A stretch of DNA of 64,000 nt from Bacteroidales bacterium (GTDB taxonomy: Bacteria; Bacteroidota; Bacteroidia; Bacteroidales; UBA932). Below, in pieces: positions 35,680-43,538 of the stretch. The notes under the pieces are model-generated. The model was given only the letters and a program-made list of their open reading frames with translations. It was not told the origin of the DNA and did not search any database. The DNA lies in NCBI GenBank assembly GCA_017437755.1, contig JAFRXI010000008.1:1-64000 (forward strand). Direction: 5' to 3'. Made by a program: the position numbers and the translations under genes. Position 1 is the first letter of the stretch; each line of letters starts with the position of its first letter.

Positions 35680-35923
35680 CGATGTTCACAACTTCATAGT
35701 TTCCGTTCTTCACGTCCTCATCACCCTGACGGATGGCCTCCACCAGATCCGGCTGAGACATGACGTAAGCCGTTTCCATCAAGGATTCATACTCTTCCAT
35801 GGACATGATTACCACGGCGGAGCCGCCTCCACGGTTCACTATAACGTTGTCGGAATCCTTGACAACCCTGTCAAGGTAGCCCTTCAAATTTGACCTCAGG
35901 TCTGTATAGGTTGCAGTAATCAT
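35669..35923 (-). CDS. yefM: YefM/Phd-type antitoxin
   Basis: 84 residues. The N-terminal Phd/YefM DNA-binding fold shows TATYTDLRSNLKGYLDRVV and the typical MSMEEYESLMET, followed by an acidic C-terminal half (PDLVEAIRQGDEDVKNG) that would wrap the toxin. It neutralises YoeB and represses its own promoter. A consensus promoter with palindromic sequence lies directly upstream (35931-35981). Confidence 0.94.
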   Translation of the reverse strand: MITATYTDLRSNLKGYLDRVVKDSDNVIVNRGGGSAVVIMSMEEYESLMETAYVMSQPDLVEAIRQGDEDVKNGNYEVVNIDEL

Positions 35924-35930
35924 AATGCAA

Positions 35931-35950
35931 TAAGTACTTAAATACGTACT
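35931..35950 (-). promoter_or_regulatory. Probable YefM operator
   Basis: A perfect 10-base palindrome TAAGTACTTA (35931-35940) is followed by AATACGTACT, giving inverted AGTAC/GTACT half-sites (35933-35937 and 35946-35950) that span the expected transcription start. YefM antitoxins bind palindromes at their own promoters, so autoregulation is the likely role. The identity of the half-site is inference. Confidence 0.5.
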
Positions 35951-35951
35951 G

Positions 35952-35981
35952 CAAAGATAATGCTTAATTGTGAAAATGCAA
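35952..35981 (-). promoter_or_regulatory. Promoter of yefM-yoeB
   Basis: TTG (35981-35979), an exact 19-base spacer and TATCTTTG (35959-35952) on the minus strand. This is one of the clearest promoters in the window. It lies 28 bases before the antitoxin ATG, with the candidate operator between them. Confidence 0.75.
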
Positions 35982-36005
35982 TATCTGAATCAAAAAAAGC
36001 CCCGC

Positions 36006-36374
36006 CTATTTAAGCATTGTTAAGAGGCTCGGCGAGTTCAAATAGTATAACTGGCTGAAATCCATTTCAAACTGATCTGAGCTGGCGTGGGTGACAAAAG
36101 AAGAATCGTTAAATTGGTTTATGACCTGTCCGTCCTTTGATATCCACTTATGTGATACTAATATTGACTTTACCTTTTTCCCGTTTCTTATTCTGGGTAA
36201 AAGACCTTTAATCTTCTCAGGAGTTCTCAGTGAGAACATACTTTCCGGGCCGGCTATTTTCCCTTTCAAAATGCTGTCAATACTGACAACTTCTTTCTTT
36301 GACTCCTGTCGCTCCGTGTCTTGGGACATTAAGGCGTATAAAGTAATAATACTGCCTATGCTGGTTCGAACCAT
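36006..36374 (-). CDS. Unknown protein, paralogue of its upstream neighbour
   Basis: 122 residues from the first ATG (36374). The frame stays open to a TTG at 36437, two bases after the upstream stop, which is a possible coupled start. The N-terminus MVRTSIGSIITLYALM is weakly signal-like. The core EKIKGLLPRIRNGKKVKSIL with HKW matches the upstream paralogue (KIKGPRPKIRNGKKIMSIL with NKW). I do not recognise the family. A+T-rich composition differs from the adjacent aroK and topoisomerase genes. Confidence 0.55.
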   Translation of the reverse strand: MVRTSIGSIITLYALMSQDTERQESKKEVVSIDSILKGKIAGPESMFSLRTPEKIKGLLPRIRNGKKVKSILVSHKWISKDGQVINQFNDSSFVTHASSDQFEMDFSQLYYLNSPSLLTMLK

Positions 36375-36439
36375 TATATGATCAGACCTTACTTCCAATA
36401 ATTCCCATAAATATGCCAAGTTATTATAGCCTTTCAATA

Positions 36440-36850
36440 CTATGTATTTATACCCTTTAGTCGTTCCACCTTTGTCTTATCAAATTGTTTGTCAGGAGTG
36501 TTGCTCAGATAGAAGGGTTGATGTGCGTCATGTACTTTATTTGATGAGTCTCCGAATAAATCATCAGAATGAGAATGACAAGAATTCGCGGAAAATGACC
36601 ATGTACATGTATAATCGGCAGTATGTGAAAACCATTTATTTGAAGAAAGGATTGACATGATTTTTTTACCGTTCCTTATCTTTGGGCGAGGGCCTTTGAT
36701 CTTTACCGGGACAGTCCTTTCTTTGGCTGTCGGCGGCGCCATTGTCCTGGCCTGAACAGCACTGTCAACAGGTTCCATCTGGGATATTTGTGCTTGTGCG
36801 GCATAAGATATGGAAAGCCCTAAAATAAATATTAAGAATTCCTTATTCAT
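36440..36850 (-). CDS. Unknown exported protein, paralogue of its downstream neighbour
   Basis: 136 residues from the ATG at 36850. The longer frame reads through aroK in the wrong phase. It has a clear signal peptide MNKEFLIFILGLSISYAAQA cleaved before QISQ. The conserved core VKIKGPRPKIRNGKKIMSIL followed by NKWFS is shared with the next gene. The C-terminal half (about 90-136) is His/Ser/Asp-rich and poorly structured. The start overlaps the end of aroK by 8 bases, so it is read from the aroK transcript although its composition looks acquired. Confidence 0.6.
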   Translation of the reverse strand: MNKEFLIFILGLSISYAAQAQISQMEPVDSAVQARTMAPPTAKERTVPVKIKGPRPKIRNGKKIMSILSSNKWFSHTADYTCTWSFSANSCHSHSDDLFGDSSNKVHDAHQPFYLSNTPDKQFDKTKVERLKGINT

Positions 36851-37382
36851 AAGTGACAAAACCGAGAGATAGGGCGACCTCTTCCGCCACCTCGCGGGGA
36901 GTCTTGCCGTCGACGGAGATTGTGAGGGTGGCGGCGGATTCGTAGATGGGGGAGCGTTCATCCAGAAGGACCTCGATCCTGTGGCGCAGGGCCTCGCCGG
37001 AGATGGCGCCGTCAAGAAGCGGCCTCGATGGGGCGGAACCTTCCAGGTTACGGGCGAGGGTCTCTACCGATGCCTTCAGGTAAACGCATATCGTACAGGC
37101 TCTTACGGTTTCCCTGGCGGCTGCTCCGGTAAGGGTGCCGCCGCCGAGTGAAAGTACCATGGGGGTACCGTCGTAGGAGGAAATGACATCGGACAGAGCC
37201 TCGAGTTCCATCAGGCGGAAGGCGGCCTCTCCGTCGGTGGCAAAGATTTCAGGGATTTTCCGGCCGGTAGTTTCCTCAATATAGGAATCCAGGTCAACCA
37301 CCGTGCAGCCCGTGATCTCTCCCAGCAGGGAGGCCACGCTGCTTTTCCCGCAGCCCATGAAGCCTGCGAGGGAAAGTATCAT
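36843..37382 (-). CDS. aroK: Shikimate kinase
   Basis: 179 residues. It phosphorylates shikimate at O3 with ATP in the chorismate pathway. The P-loop is GFMGCGKSS (about 8-16), with VVDLDSYIEETTGR (Asp binding shikimate), VLSLGGGTL and the lid RPLL. The ATG shares one base with the TGA of the topoisomerase gene (TGATG), so translation is coupled. Its end overlaps the start of an unknown exported protein by 8 bases. Confidence 0.95.
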   Translation of the reverse strand: MILSLAGFMGCGKSSVASLLGEITGCTVVDLDSYIEETTGRKIPEIFATDGEAAFRLMELEALSDVISSYDGTPMVLSLGGGTLTGAAARETVRACTICVYLKASVETLARNLEGSAPSRPLLDGAISGEALRHRIEVLLDERSPIYESAATLTISVDGKTPREVAEEVALSLGFVTYE

Positions 37383-40171
37383 CAGAAGAGGGTTGGCTCA
37401 AAGTCTATGATATCGTCGTCTCCGGCCGTTTCCTGACGTTCCTGTTCACGCCTGAGTATGTCGCCGGCTTCTCCGGAATGCTGAATCTCGGAAAGGTCGG
37501 GCATCTCCGGAACATCCAGGATATCAATTGCTTCCTCAACTTCTTCCGGAGCGGCAGTGGATTCCGGTACATCGGACGGGGCATCGTCCTCCGGCTTGTG
37601 CAATGGTTCCCCGAAGGCAACCTTCTTGAGGTCGTACTGGTGGCATTTCTTCCCCTTGGCGGCAATGCCTTTCTTTGCTATGTACTCCTCCGCGTCGATT
37701 GTCTCCGGCTCCCTGTGGGCGTATTTGCCGCCAAAGGTCACCACAATCTGCGGATGAAGGTCGCTGCTCAGGTCCACGAGGTATGAATTCTTGCCCTCGG
37801 CGATGAAAAGCATGGGGGTGTTGTCGCTCTCCACAAAGGAGAAACGCTTGACATAGAAGGCTTTGGCCGAAGCGTCCCAATACAGGGCCGTAAAGGTCTT
37901 GCCAGTGTCCAGCTTCTCTATCCGGATTACCTCGCCCTGGTATTTGTTCACAAGGTCGAAGGATGTGGTGTAGAAGGACCCGTCCTTGAAGATGGCAAGG
38001 ACCTTGTCGTCGGAGCCGAACTGCCCGAGATACTGGCCCCTTCCGTCCTCGTTGAGCCTCTGGATGTCGGCATCGTACCAGATGTCCTTGCCGCCGATGG
38101 TGGAGACTCCCTTGGACTTCATCACGATCTTCTGGATGGGCGTCTTTGCCACCAGGTTGCCCCTGGAACCCTTGCCCTTGATGGCGAGGGTGGAGAAGTC
38201 ATACTCTATCTGGGTCTTCTTAAGCTTTGGCTTGGGACGGAGGTATATCTTCACGCTCTCCGCCTCGCCGTTGTGGTTGACGGTGAACCAGAGGATGGAA
38301 GAATCCGGTGTCCCGTTGGTTATATCATACTCCTTATCCCTTGTGACAGAGGTGATTGCAAAGCGCTTGGCATAGTATACCGGCTGCTTCCCGTCGCGGT
38401 AGATAACGTTGTAGATGGTCCTTTCGTCGCCGCGGTTGAACACTCCCACGTAGAGGAGGTTCTTCCCGAAGAAGGCCTTGTCGGCGACCTTGGTAATGCG
38501 GTAGCGCCCGTCCTTCCCGATGACTATTATTTCGGAGAGGTCGGAGCAGTCGCCTATGTACACGCCGTTGTCGTCCTTCTTCAGGGACATTCCCACAAAG
38601 CCTTCCTCCATGTTGGCGTAGAGCTTTGCGTTGTTGTTCACGACCTTGGTGGCGGCTATCGTTTCCAGCGAGGTGATCTCGGTGAGGCGCGGATAGTCCT
38701 TGCCGTATTTCTTCTTGAGGGAGCGAAACCAGTCGATGGTGTAGTCGGTGAGGTGCTCCAACTTGTCGTCGATGTCCCTCATCTGGTCCTCAAGGGCGTA
38801 GATCTTCTGGTCCAGTGCCTTGGTGTCGAACTTGGATATCTTACGGACCGGCTTCTCCACCAGTTTCAGGATGTCGTCCATGGTGATCTCACGGCGCAGA
38901 AGGTCCTGATACTGCTTCATTTGTGTGAATACGTCATCAAGCTGCTCCTCCCAGGTCATCTGGTCCTGCTCCAGGACCTTGTAAATCCTGTTCTCGAAGA
39001 AGATGCGCTCCAGAGAACTGTAATGCCACTCGTCCTCCAGTTCCCCCAGCTTGATCCGGAGCTCCTCGCCCAGGATGTCGCGGGTATGGAAGGTATCGTA
39101 TTCCAGGATGTCCTCCACTGACAGGAACTGCGGCTTGCCGTCCACTATCACGCATGCGTTGGGCGCAATGGTGGTCTCGCAGTCGGTGAAGGCGTAAAGG
39201 GCGTCGATGGTCTTGTCGGGGGATACGTCGTTTGGAAGATGGATCAGGATTTCCACCTTTTCGGTGGTCATGTCGTCAATCTTCTTGATCTTTATCTTTC
39301 CCTTGTCCTTTGCCTTGAGGATGGAGTCGATGAGGGCGTGGGTGGTCTTTCCGTAGGGGATTTCTGTGATGGAGATGGTGTTCTTGTCTATCTTCTCTAT
39401 CCTGGCCCTGACCTTGACCATGCCACCCCGGCGGCCGCCGTTGTACTTGCTGCAGTCGGCCATACCGCCGGTGGGGAAGTCGGGATAGAGCTCATAGGAC
39501 TTGCCCTGGAGGATTGCCACCGAAGCGTCCAGAAGTTCGTTGAAGTTGTGCGGGAGTATCTTGGAGGCCATTCCCACGGCGATTCCTTCCGTGCCCTGGG
39601 CCAGCAGCAGCGGGAAGCGGACCGGAAGCTCGGTGGGCTCCTGGTTGCGTCCGTCGTAGGATGTCATCCAAGGGGTCACCTTGGGGTCGAATACCACTTC
39701 CTTGGCAAATTTCGACAGCCTGGCCTCGATGTACCGGGGCGCGGCGTTGCTGTCGCCGGTGAGGATGTTTCCCCAGTTTCCCTGGCAGTCTACGGTGAGT
39801 CCTTTCTGGCCCAGCTGGACCAGGGCACCGAGGATGGACTGGTCGCCGTGCGGATGGTACTGCATGGCCTGTCCCACGATGTTCGCCACCTTGGTGAAGG
39901 CGCCGTCGTCCATCCTGTACATGGCGTGCAGGACCCTTCGCTGCACCGGCTTCAAGCCGTCAACTATGTGAGGTACAGCCCTTTGCAGGATAACGTACGA
40001 TGAGTAGTCAAGGAACCAGTCCTTGAACATTCCGGAAAGCTTGAACTTCCGGCTGTCGGAACCCAGCAGCCGTGAAAACTTTCCTTCCTTACCGTCGTCG
40101 GCACCTTCGAGCGGTTCCTCTATCGGAGCCTCTTCCGCTTCCTGGGGGATGTCATCCCATTCTTCGCTCAT
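37382..40171 (-). CDS. parC: DNA topoisomerase IV subunit A (GyrA/ParC family)
   Basis: 929 residues from the ATG at 40171 (MSEEWDD); the upstream TTG extension would enter era. It has the breakage-reunion domain DYSSYVILQRAVPHIVDGLKP, the active-site Tyr in APRYIEARLS and the loop GTEGIAVGMASKILPHNF, followed by a C-terminal beta-pinwheel-like region and a long acidic tail (EEVEEAIDILDVPEMPDLSE). Bacteroidetes carry this acidic-tailed type beside a canonical gyrase, hence parC rather than gyrA. Its ParE partner is not in the window. The quinolone-pocket helix reads HPHGDQSILGALVQ, which lacks the usual Ser and acidic residue (see findings). Confidence 0.9.
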   Translation of the reverse strand: MSEEWDDIPQEAEEAPIEEPLEGADDGKEGKFSRLLGSDSRKFKLSGMFKDWFLDYSSYVILQRAVPHIVDGLKPVQRRVLHAMYRMDDGAFTKVANIVGQAMQYHPHGDQSILGALVQLGQKGLTVDCQGNWGNILTGDSNAAPRYIEARLSKFAKEVVFDPKVTPWMTSYDGRNQEPTELPVRFPLLLAQGTEGIAVGMASKILPHNFNELLDASVAILQGKSYELYPDFPTGGMADCSKYNGGRRGGMVKVRARIEKIDKNTISITEIPYGKTTHALIDSILKAKDKGKIKIKKIDDMTTEKVEILIHLPNDVSPDKTIDALYAFTDCETTIAPNACVIVDGKPQFLSVEDILEYDTFHTRDILGEELRIKLGELEDEWHYSSLERIFFENRIYKVLEQDQMTWEEQLDDVFTQMKQYQDLLRREITMDDILKLVEKPVRKISKFDTKALDQKIYALEDQMRDIDDKLEHLTDYTIDWFRSLKKKYGKDYPRLTEITSLETIAATKVVNNNAKLYANMEEGFVGMSLKKDDNGVYIGDCSDLSEIIVIGKDGRYRITKVADKAFFGKNLLYVGVFNRGDERTIYNVIYRDGKQPVYYAKRFAITSVTRDKEYDITNGTPDSSILWFTVNHNGEAESVKIYLRPKPKLKKTQIEYDFSTLAIKGKGSRGNLVAKTPIQKIVMKSKGVSTIGGKDIWYDADIQRLNEDGRGQYLGQFGSDDKVLAIFKDGSFYTTSFDLVNKYQGEVIRIEKLDTGKTFTALYWDASAKAFYVKRFSFVESDNTPMLFIAEGKNSYLVDLSSDLHPQIVVTFGGKYAHREPETIDAEEYIAKKGIAAKGKKCHQYDLKKVAFGEPLHKPEDDAPSDVPESTAAPEEVEEAIDILDVPEMPDLSEIQHSGEAGDILRREQERQETAGDDDIIDFEPTLF

Positions 40172-40184
40172 AGATATCAACTTG

Positions 40185-41069
40185 TTACGCTTCGTATCCA
40201 AACCTGCGGAGTTCCTTGCGGGATGTACGCCAGTCCGGATCGACCTTTACAAATGTACTCAAAAAAACCTTTTTCTGGAAGAAGTCTTCCATCTCAAGGC
40301 GGGCCTCGGTGCCAACCTTCTTGAGCGCCGCACCCTTCTTCCCGATGATGATTCCCTTCTGCGATTCCCGCATCACATTGATCACTGCGGCAATCTCATA
40401 CCGGTCCTCGCCCTCCTTGAATGCCTCGATCTCCACCTCGCAGCAGTAGGGAATCTCCTCGTCGTAGTTGAGGAGGATCTTCTCGCGGATAATCTCCGAG
40501 GCAAAGAAACGGAGGTTCCTGTCGGTGAAGGTGTCCTTGTCGAACCAGGCGGGTGCAACGGGCAGCCTGGACTGGATTTCGTCCATCACGGCTTCAAGGT
40601 TGAACCTTTCCCTGGCTGAAACCGGAATGATGGTGGCATCCGGCAACTGCTCCTTCCACCACTGCATCAGCTGGATGACCTTGTCCTGGGTGCTCAGGTC
40701 TATCTTGTTGATTACCAGCACCACGGGACATTGCACCCGCTGCAGTTTGGCTATGTAGGCCTCGTTCTTGTCGCCCTTTTCCACCACGTCGGTGACATAC
40801 AGGATGATGTCGGCGTCGCCTATCGCGGTGTCCACGAAGTTCATCATGTTCTCCTGGAGGCGGTAGCCCGGCTTGAGTATGCCGGGGGTGTCGGAATAGA
40901 CTATCTGCCAGTCCTCTCCGCTGACGATGCCCATGATGCGGTGCCGCGTGGTCTGGGCCTTGGCCGTCACTATCGACAGCTTTTCCCCGACCAGGGCGTT
41001 CATCAGGGTTGACTTGCCCACATTGGGGTTCCCGATTATGTTTACGAAGCCTGCCCTGTGACTAGACAT
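40185..41069 (-). CDS. era: GTPase Era
   Basis: 294 residues. The GTPase domain shows G1 GNPNVGKST, G3 DTPG and G4 NKID, with the Era-specific KAQTTRHRIMGI switch. A C-terminal KH domain follows, with GKKGAALKKVGTEARLEMEDFF. It binds 16S rRNA and assists 30S assembly. The start lies inside the last codons of the pseudouridine synthase gene (8-base overlap), and the stop is 13 bases before parC. Confidence 0.96.
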   Translation of the reverse strand: MSSHRAGFVNIIGNPNVGKSTLMNALVGEKLSIVTAKAQTTRHRIMGIVSGEDWQIVYSDTPGILKPGYRLQENMMNFVDTAIGDADIILYVTDVVEKGDKNEAYIAKLQRVQCPVVLVINKIDLSTQDKVIQLMQWWKEQLPDATIIPVSARERFNLEAVMDEIQSRLPVAPAWFDKDTFTDRNLRFFASEIIREKILLNYDEEIPYCCEVEIEAFKEGEDRYEIAAVINVMRESQKGIIIGKKGAALKKVGTEARLEMEDFFQKKVFLSTFVKVDPDWRTSRKELRRFGYEA

Positions 41070-42276
41070 AGGCGCCCATTTTCAGGATGTTGACCTCTCC
41101 TTCGGTGAGGAACCGCCAGTCGCCTTTCTTGAGGCCCTTCTTGGTGAGCCCCGCGAAATAAACGCGGTCCAGGGCCTTCACGTCATAGCCCAGGGATTCG
41201 AAAATCCTGCGTACGATGCGGTTCTTTCCGGAATGGATCTCGATTCCGAGCTTGCGGTGGTCGTGCTCGTCAACGTATTCCAGTTCATCGGCTGCGATGA
41301 CGCCGTCGCCCAGTTCTATGCCGGCGAGGACCTTGTCCTTGTCTTCCTGCGAGAGGTTGTGGTCCACCACCACCTGGTAGATCTTCTTCTTGTTGTACGA
41401 GGGATGGGTGAGCCTCTCGGCCATCTCGCCGTCATTGGTGAACATCAGGACGCCGGTGGTGTTCTTGTCCAGTCTTCCAACGGGGAAAACCCTTACGGGA
41501 CAGCCTTTTATGAGGTCCATCACGGTCTTTTCCGCATGGGGGTCACCGGCGGTGGTGACATAGCCCTTGGGCTTGTTCATCACTATGTATACCTTCTCTT
41601 CGCCCTTGAGCCTCTCCCCGTTGAAGCGGACGTCGTCCATGAGGATGTTGACCTTGGTGCCGAGTTCGGTAACCACCTCGCCGTTGACGGTGACCACGCC
41701 GCTCTGGATGAGGGTGTCGGCTTCCCGGCGGGAACATACTCCCGAGTTGGCGATATACTTGTTGAGCCTGACTATCTCCTGGACGGGCGTCTTTACGGTA
41801 TCATTGTCGGAGAATGCCACATTCTCCACCTTGGGTTTGCGGTTTATCATCGCGTTGATGCCCGAGCTGGCACCGGCGCCGCGGTCCTGGCGGGGCTTCC
41901 TGGCGGAAGGATATTTCTTTGCGTACGGCTTGTCTCCGTACTGCCTTTCGCCGTAAGGCCTCTCGCTGCGGGAGCGCTCTGTACGGGGGCGGTCTGTGCG
42001 GGGACGGTCGCTGTACGGGCGGTCCCCATGGCTGCGTTCGCCATAGGCACGTTCCCCGTAGCTGCGTTCAGTGCGCGGCTTGTCGGAGAAGCGGCGGGGA
42101 CGTTCCTCGGAGAAGGGTCTGTCAGTTGAGTAACTCCTGTCGGCCGACCAGACCTTCTCGGCTCCGGAAACGGGCTTCCTTGTTGTAAAATGCTTCCTCT
42201 GGGGTCTCCCAGTGCTGTTTTTGTCGTAATCCCTACGACCCTGGCGGCTGAATCCGCCTTTCTTGTTGTCTTCCAT
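41062..42276 (-). CDS. RluB/RsuA-type pseudouridine synthase with a long Arg/Tyr/Ser-rich N-terminal extension
   Basis: 404 residues, about 170 longer than a minimal enzyme. Residues 1-170 are low-complexity and highly basic, with repeats such as YGERAYGERSHGDRPYSDR and DRPRTDRPRTERSRSER. The S4 RNA-binding domain follows (VRLNKYIANSGVCSRREADT), then the catalytic domain with GRLDKNTTGVLMFTNDGE (catalytic Asp) and RIFESLGYDVKALDRV. It should isomerise a uridine in 23S or 16S rRNA. The tail-like extension may aid RNA binding and is common in Bacteroidetes relatives. It overlaps era by 8 bases. Confidence 0.93.
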   Translation of the reverse strand: MEDNKKGGFSRQGRRDYDKNSTGRPQRKHFTTRKPVSGAEKVWSADRSYSTDRPFSEERPRRFSDKPRTERSYGERAYGERSHGDRPYSDRPRTDRPRTERSRSERPYGERQYGDKPYAKKYPSARKPRQDRGAGASSGINAMINRKPKVENVAFSDNDTVKTPVQEIVRLNKYIANSGVCSRREADTLIQSGVVTVNGEVVTELGTKVNILMDDVRFNGERLKGEEKVYIVMNKPKGYVTTAGDPHAEKTVMDLIKGCPVRVFPVGRLDKNTTGVLMFTNDGEMAERLTHPSYNKKKIYQVVVDHNLSQEDKDKVLAGIELGDGVIAADELEYVDEHDHRKLGIEIHSGKNRIVRRIFESLGYDVKALDRVYFAGLTKKGLKKGDWRFLTEGEVNILKMGAYV

Positions 42277-42332
42277 GATATGTTATTCTGTATGCGGCTC
42301 ACGCCGATTTATCTGTTCCCGGAAAATCCGGA

Positions 42333-43121
42333 TCATTGCAATTTGAATTTGTATGTTATCGTACCTATCTGGAGGGCCGGTGCGTCGGCGCTCTGGTTGA
42401 AGTGGGCCTTCATGGCCGCGTTGCGGGCCGCCTGCCAGAGGGCTTTGTCGGTTACCGTGGTACCCTCCACTCCGGCGATGGCCTCGGTCACGTTCCCGTA
42501 CTGGTCCACCTTGATCTGTACCACCACGGTGCCTTCCTTCTGGATGGAGTATGACGGTTTGGGAATGCTTCCGACCACGTTCCGGCCCTGCAGGTGGGCG
42601 TTTGCGCTGCCGTCCAGCTTGCCTACGGCGGTGTTGCCGTCGGGCTGGCCGGCCTTGAATCCCTGCGACGGTTCATTGGCCGAATGCGGGGCGGTGGTGG
42701 TTGCATCCTTGGTCCCCATTCCGGGGAAGGATGCCCTGGGGTCGAGTTTGGGCTCTTCCTGTTTAGGCGTTGGAACCTCCACGTCACCATGAGGGTCGGG
42801 TTTGGTGGCTGGGGTGACGTTAGGCTTGGTGCTCACATGGGGCGATTCCGCCTTCTGAACCAGTTCCACGGGCTTTTCCGGGTCGGTCACTTCCGCCTGT
42901 GGCTGCCTTCCGGTCTTGGTCTGAAGGGCTTTTACCTCTTCCGGAACCTCCTCGGAGAAGTCTATGAGGAAGGTGTTCTCGGGCGGCGGCGGATAAAGGT
43001 ATGTGAGCGATGCAAAGGCACAGAAAACAGCCACCGCGATGTGAATGCCCGCGGTGAGCGCGATTCCCATCACCAGGGACCTGCGCTCCTGCTGCTGTCT
43101 TGTGCGGATGAACGGTTGCAT
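42333..43121 (-). CDS. tonB: TonB-family energy transducer
   Basis: 262 residues. A cytoplasmic basic start (RTRQQQERRS), one membrane helix (about 17-42), a periplasmic Pro/Lys/Glu-rich linker and a C-terminal TonB domain (GSIPKPSYSIQKEGTVVVQI, YGNVTEAIAGVEGTT, ITYKFKLQ). It carries proton-motive energy from ExbB/ExbD to outer-membrane receptors such as the SusC proteins here. It lies 3 bases after exbD. The region 42277-42332 downstream shows no gene and no clear terminator. Confidence 0.9.
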   Translation of the reverse strand: MQPFIRTRQQQERRSLVMGIALTAGIHIAVAVFCAFASLTYLYPPPPENTFLIDFSEEVPEEVKALQTKTGRQPQAEVTDPEKPVELVQKAESPHVSTKPNVTPATKPDPHGDVEVPTPKQEEPKLDPRASFPGMGTKDATTTAPHSANEPSQGFKAGQPDGNTAVGKLDGSANAHLQGRNVVGSIPKPSYSIQKEGTVVVQIKVDQYGNVTEAIAGVEGTTVTDKALWQAARNAAMKAHFNQSADAPALQIGTITYKFKLQ

Positions 43122-43124
43122 CTG

Positions 43125-43535
43125 TTATTCCGGTTGCGTTGCCAGTATTACCTTGTAGTGGTTCCTCTTGGCGATGTTCATTATGGACACCACCTCCCTT
43201 ACCGGGACGCTCTCGTCGGAGAAGATGGAGAAGGTGGGGTCCTCCTCGTTCTGGAGGAGTTCAATCAGCCCGTCTTCCACGGCAGAGTACTCCAGGGGAG
43301 TCTCATCTCCGTTGATATGGTAGGTGTAAGTATCGTTCTGCCAATCCTTTATGCTTACGCTGACGGTAGCCTTGGCACTTACCTGCCCGGTGCTCTTGGG
43401 AAGCAGGAGCTTCAGGGCGTTGGGGTTTATGAGGGTGGACGTCACCAGGAAGAAGATCAGCAGGAGGAACACGATATCGGTCATTGACGATACCGCGAAC
43501 GAAGCGTCCACCTTTGTGTTTCTCTTGAGTGCCAT
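43125..43535 (-). CDS. exbD: ExbD-type biopolymer transport protein
   Basis: 136 residues. A short cytoplasmic start, one membrane helix with the essential Asp (SSMTDIVFLLLIFFLVTST) and a periplasmic domain (SDESVPVREVVSIMNIAKRN). Together with the ExbB homologue it forms the proton channel of the TonB system. Gaps of 3 bases to exbB and tonB show a tight three-gene operon. Confidence 0.94.
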   Translation of the reverse strand: MALKRNTKVDASFAVSSMTDIVFLLLIFFLVTSTLINPNALKLLLPKSTGQVSAKATVSVSIKDWQNDTYTYHINGDETPLEYSAVEDGLIELLQNEEDPTFSIFSDESVPVREVVSIMNIAKRNHYKVILATQPE

Positions 43536-43538
43536 GAC

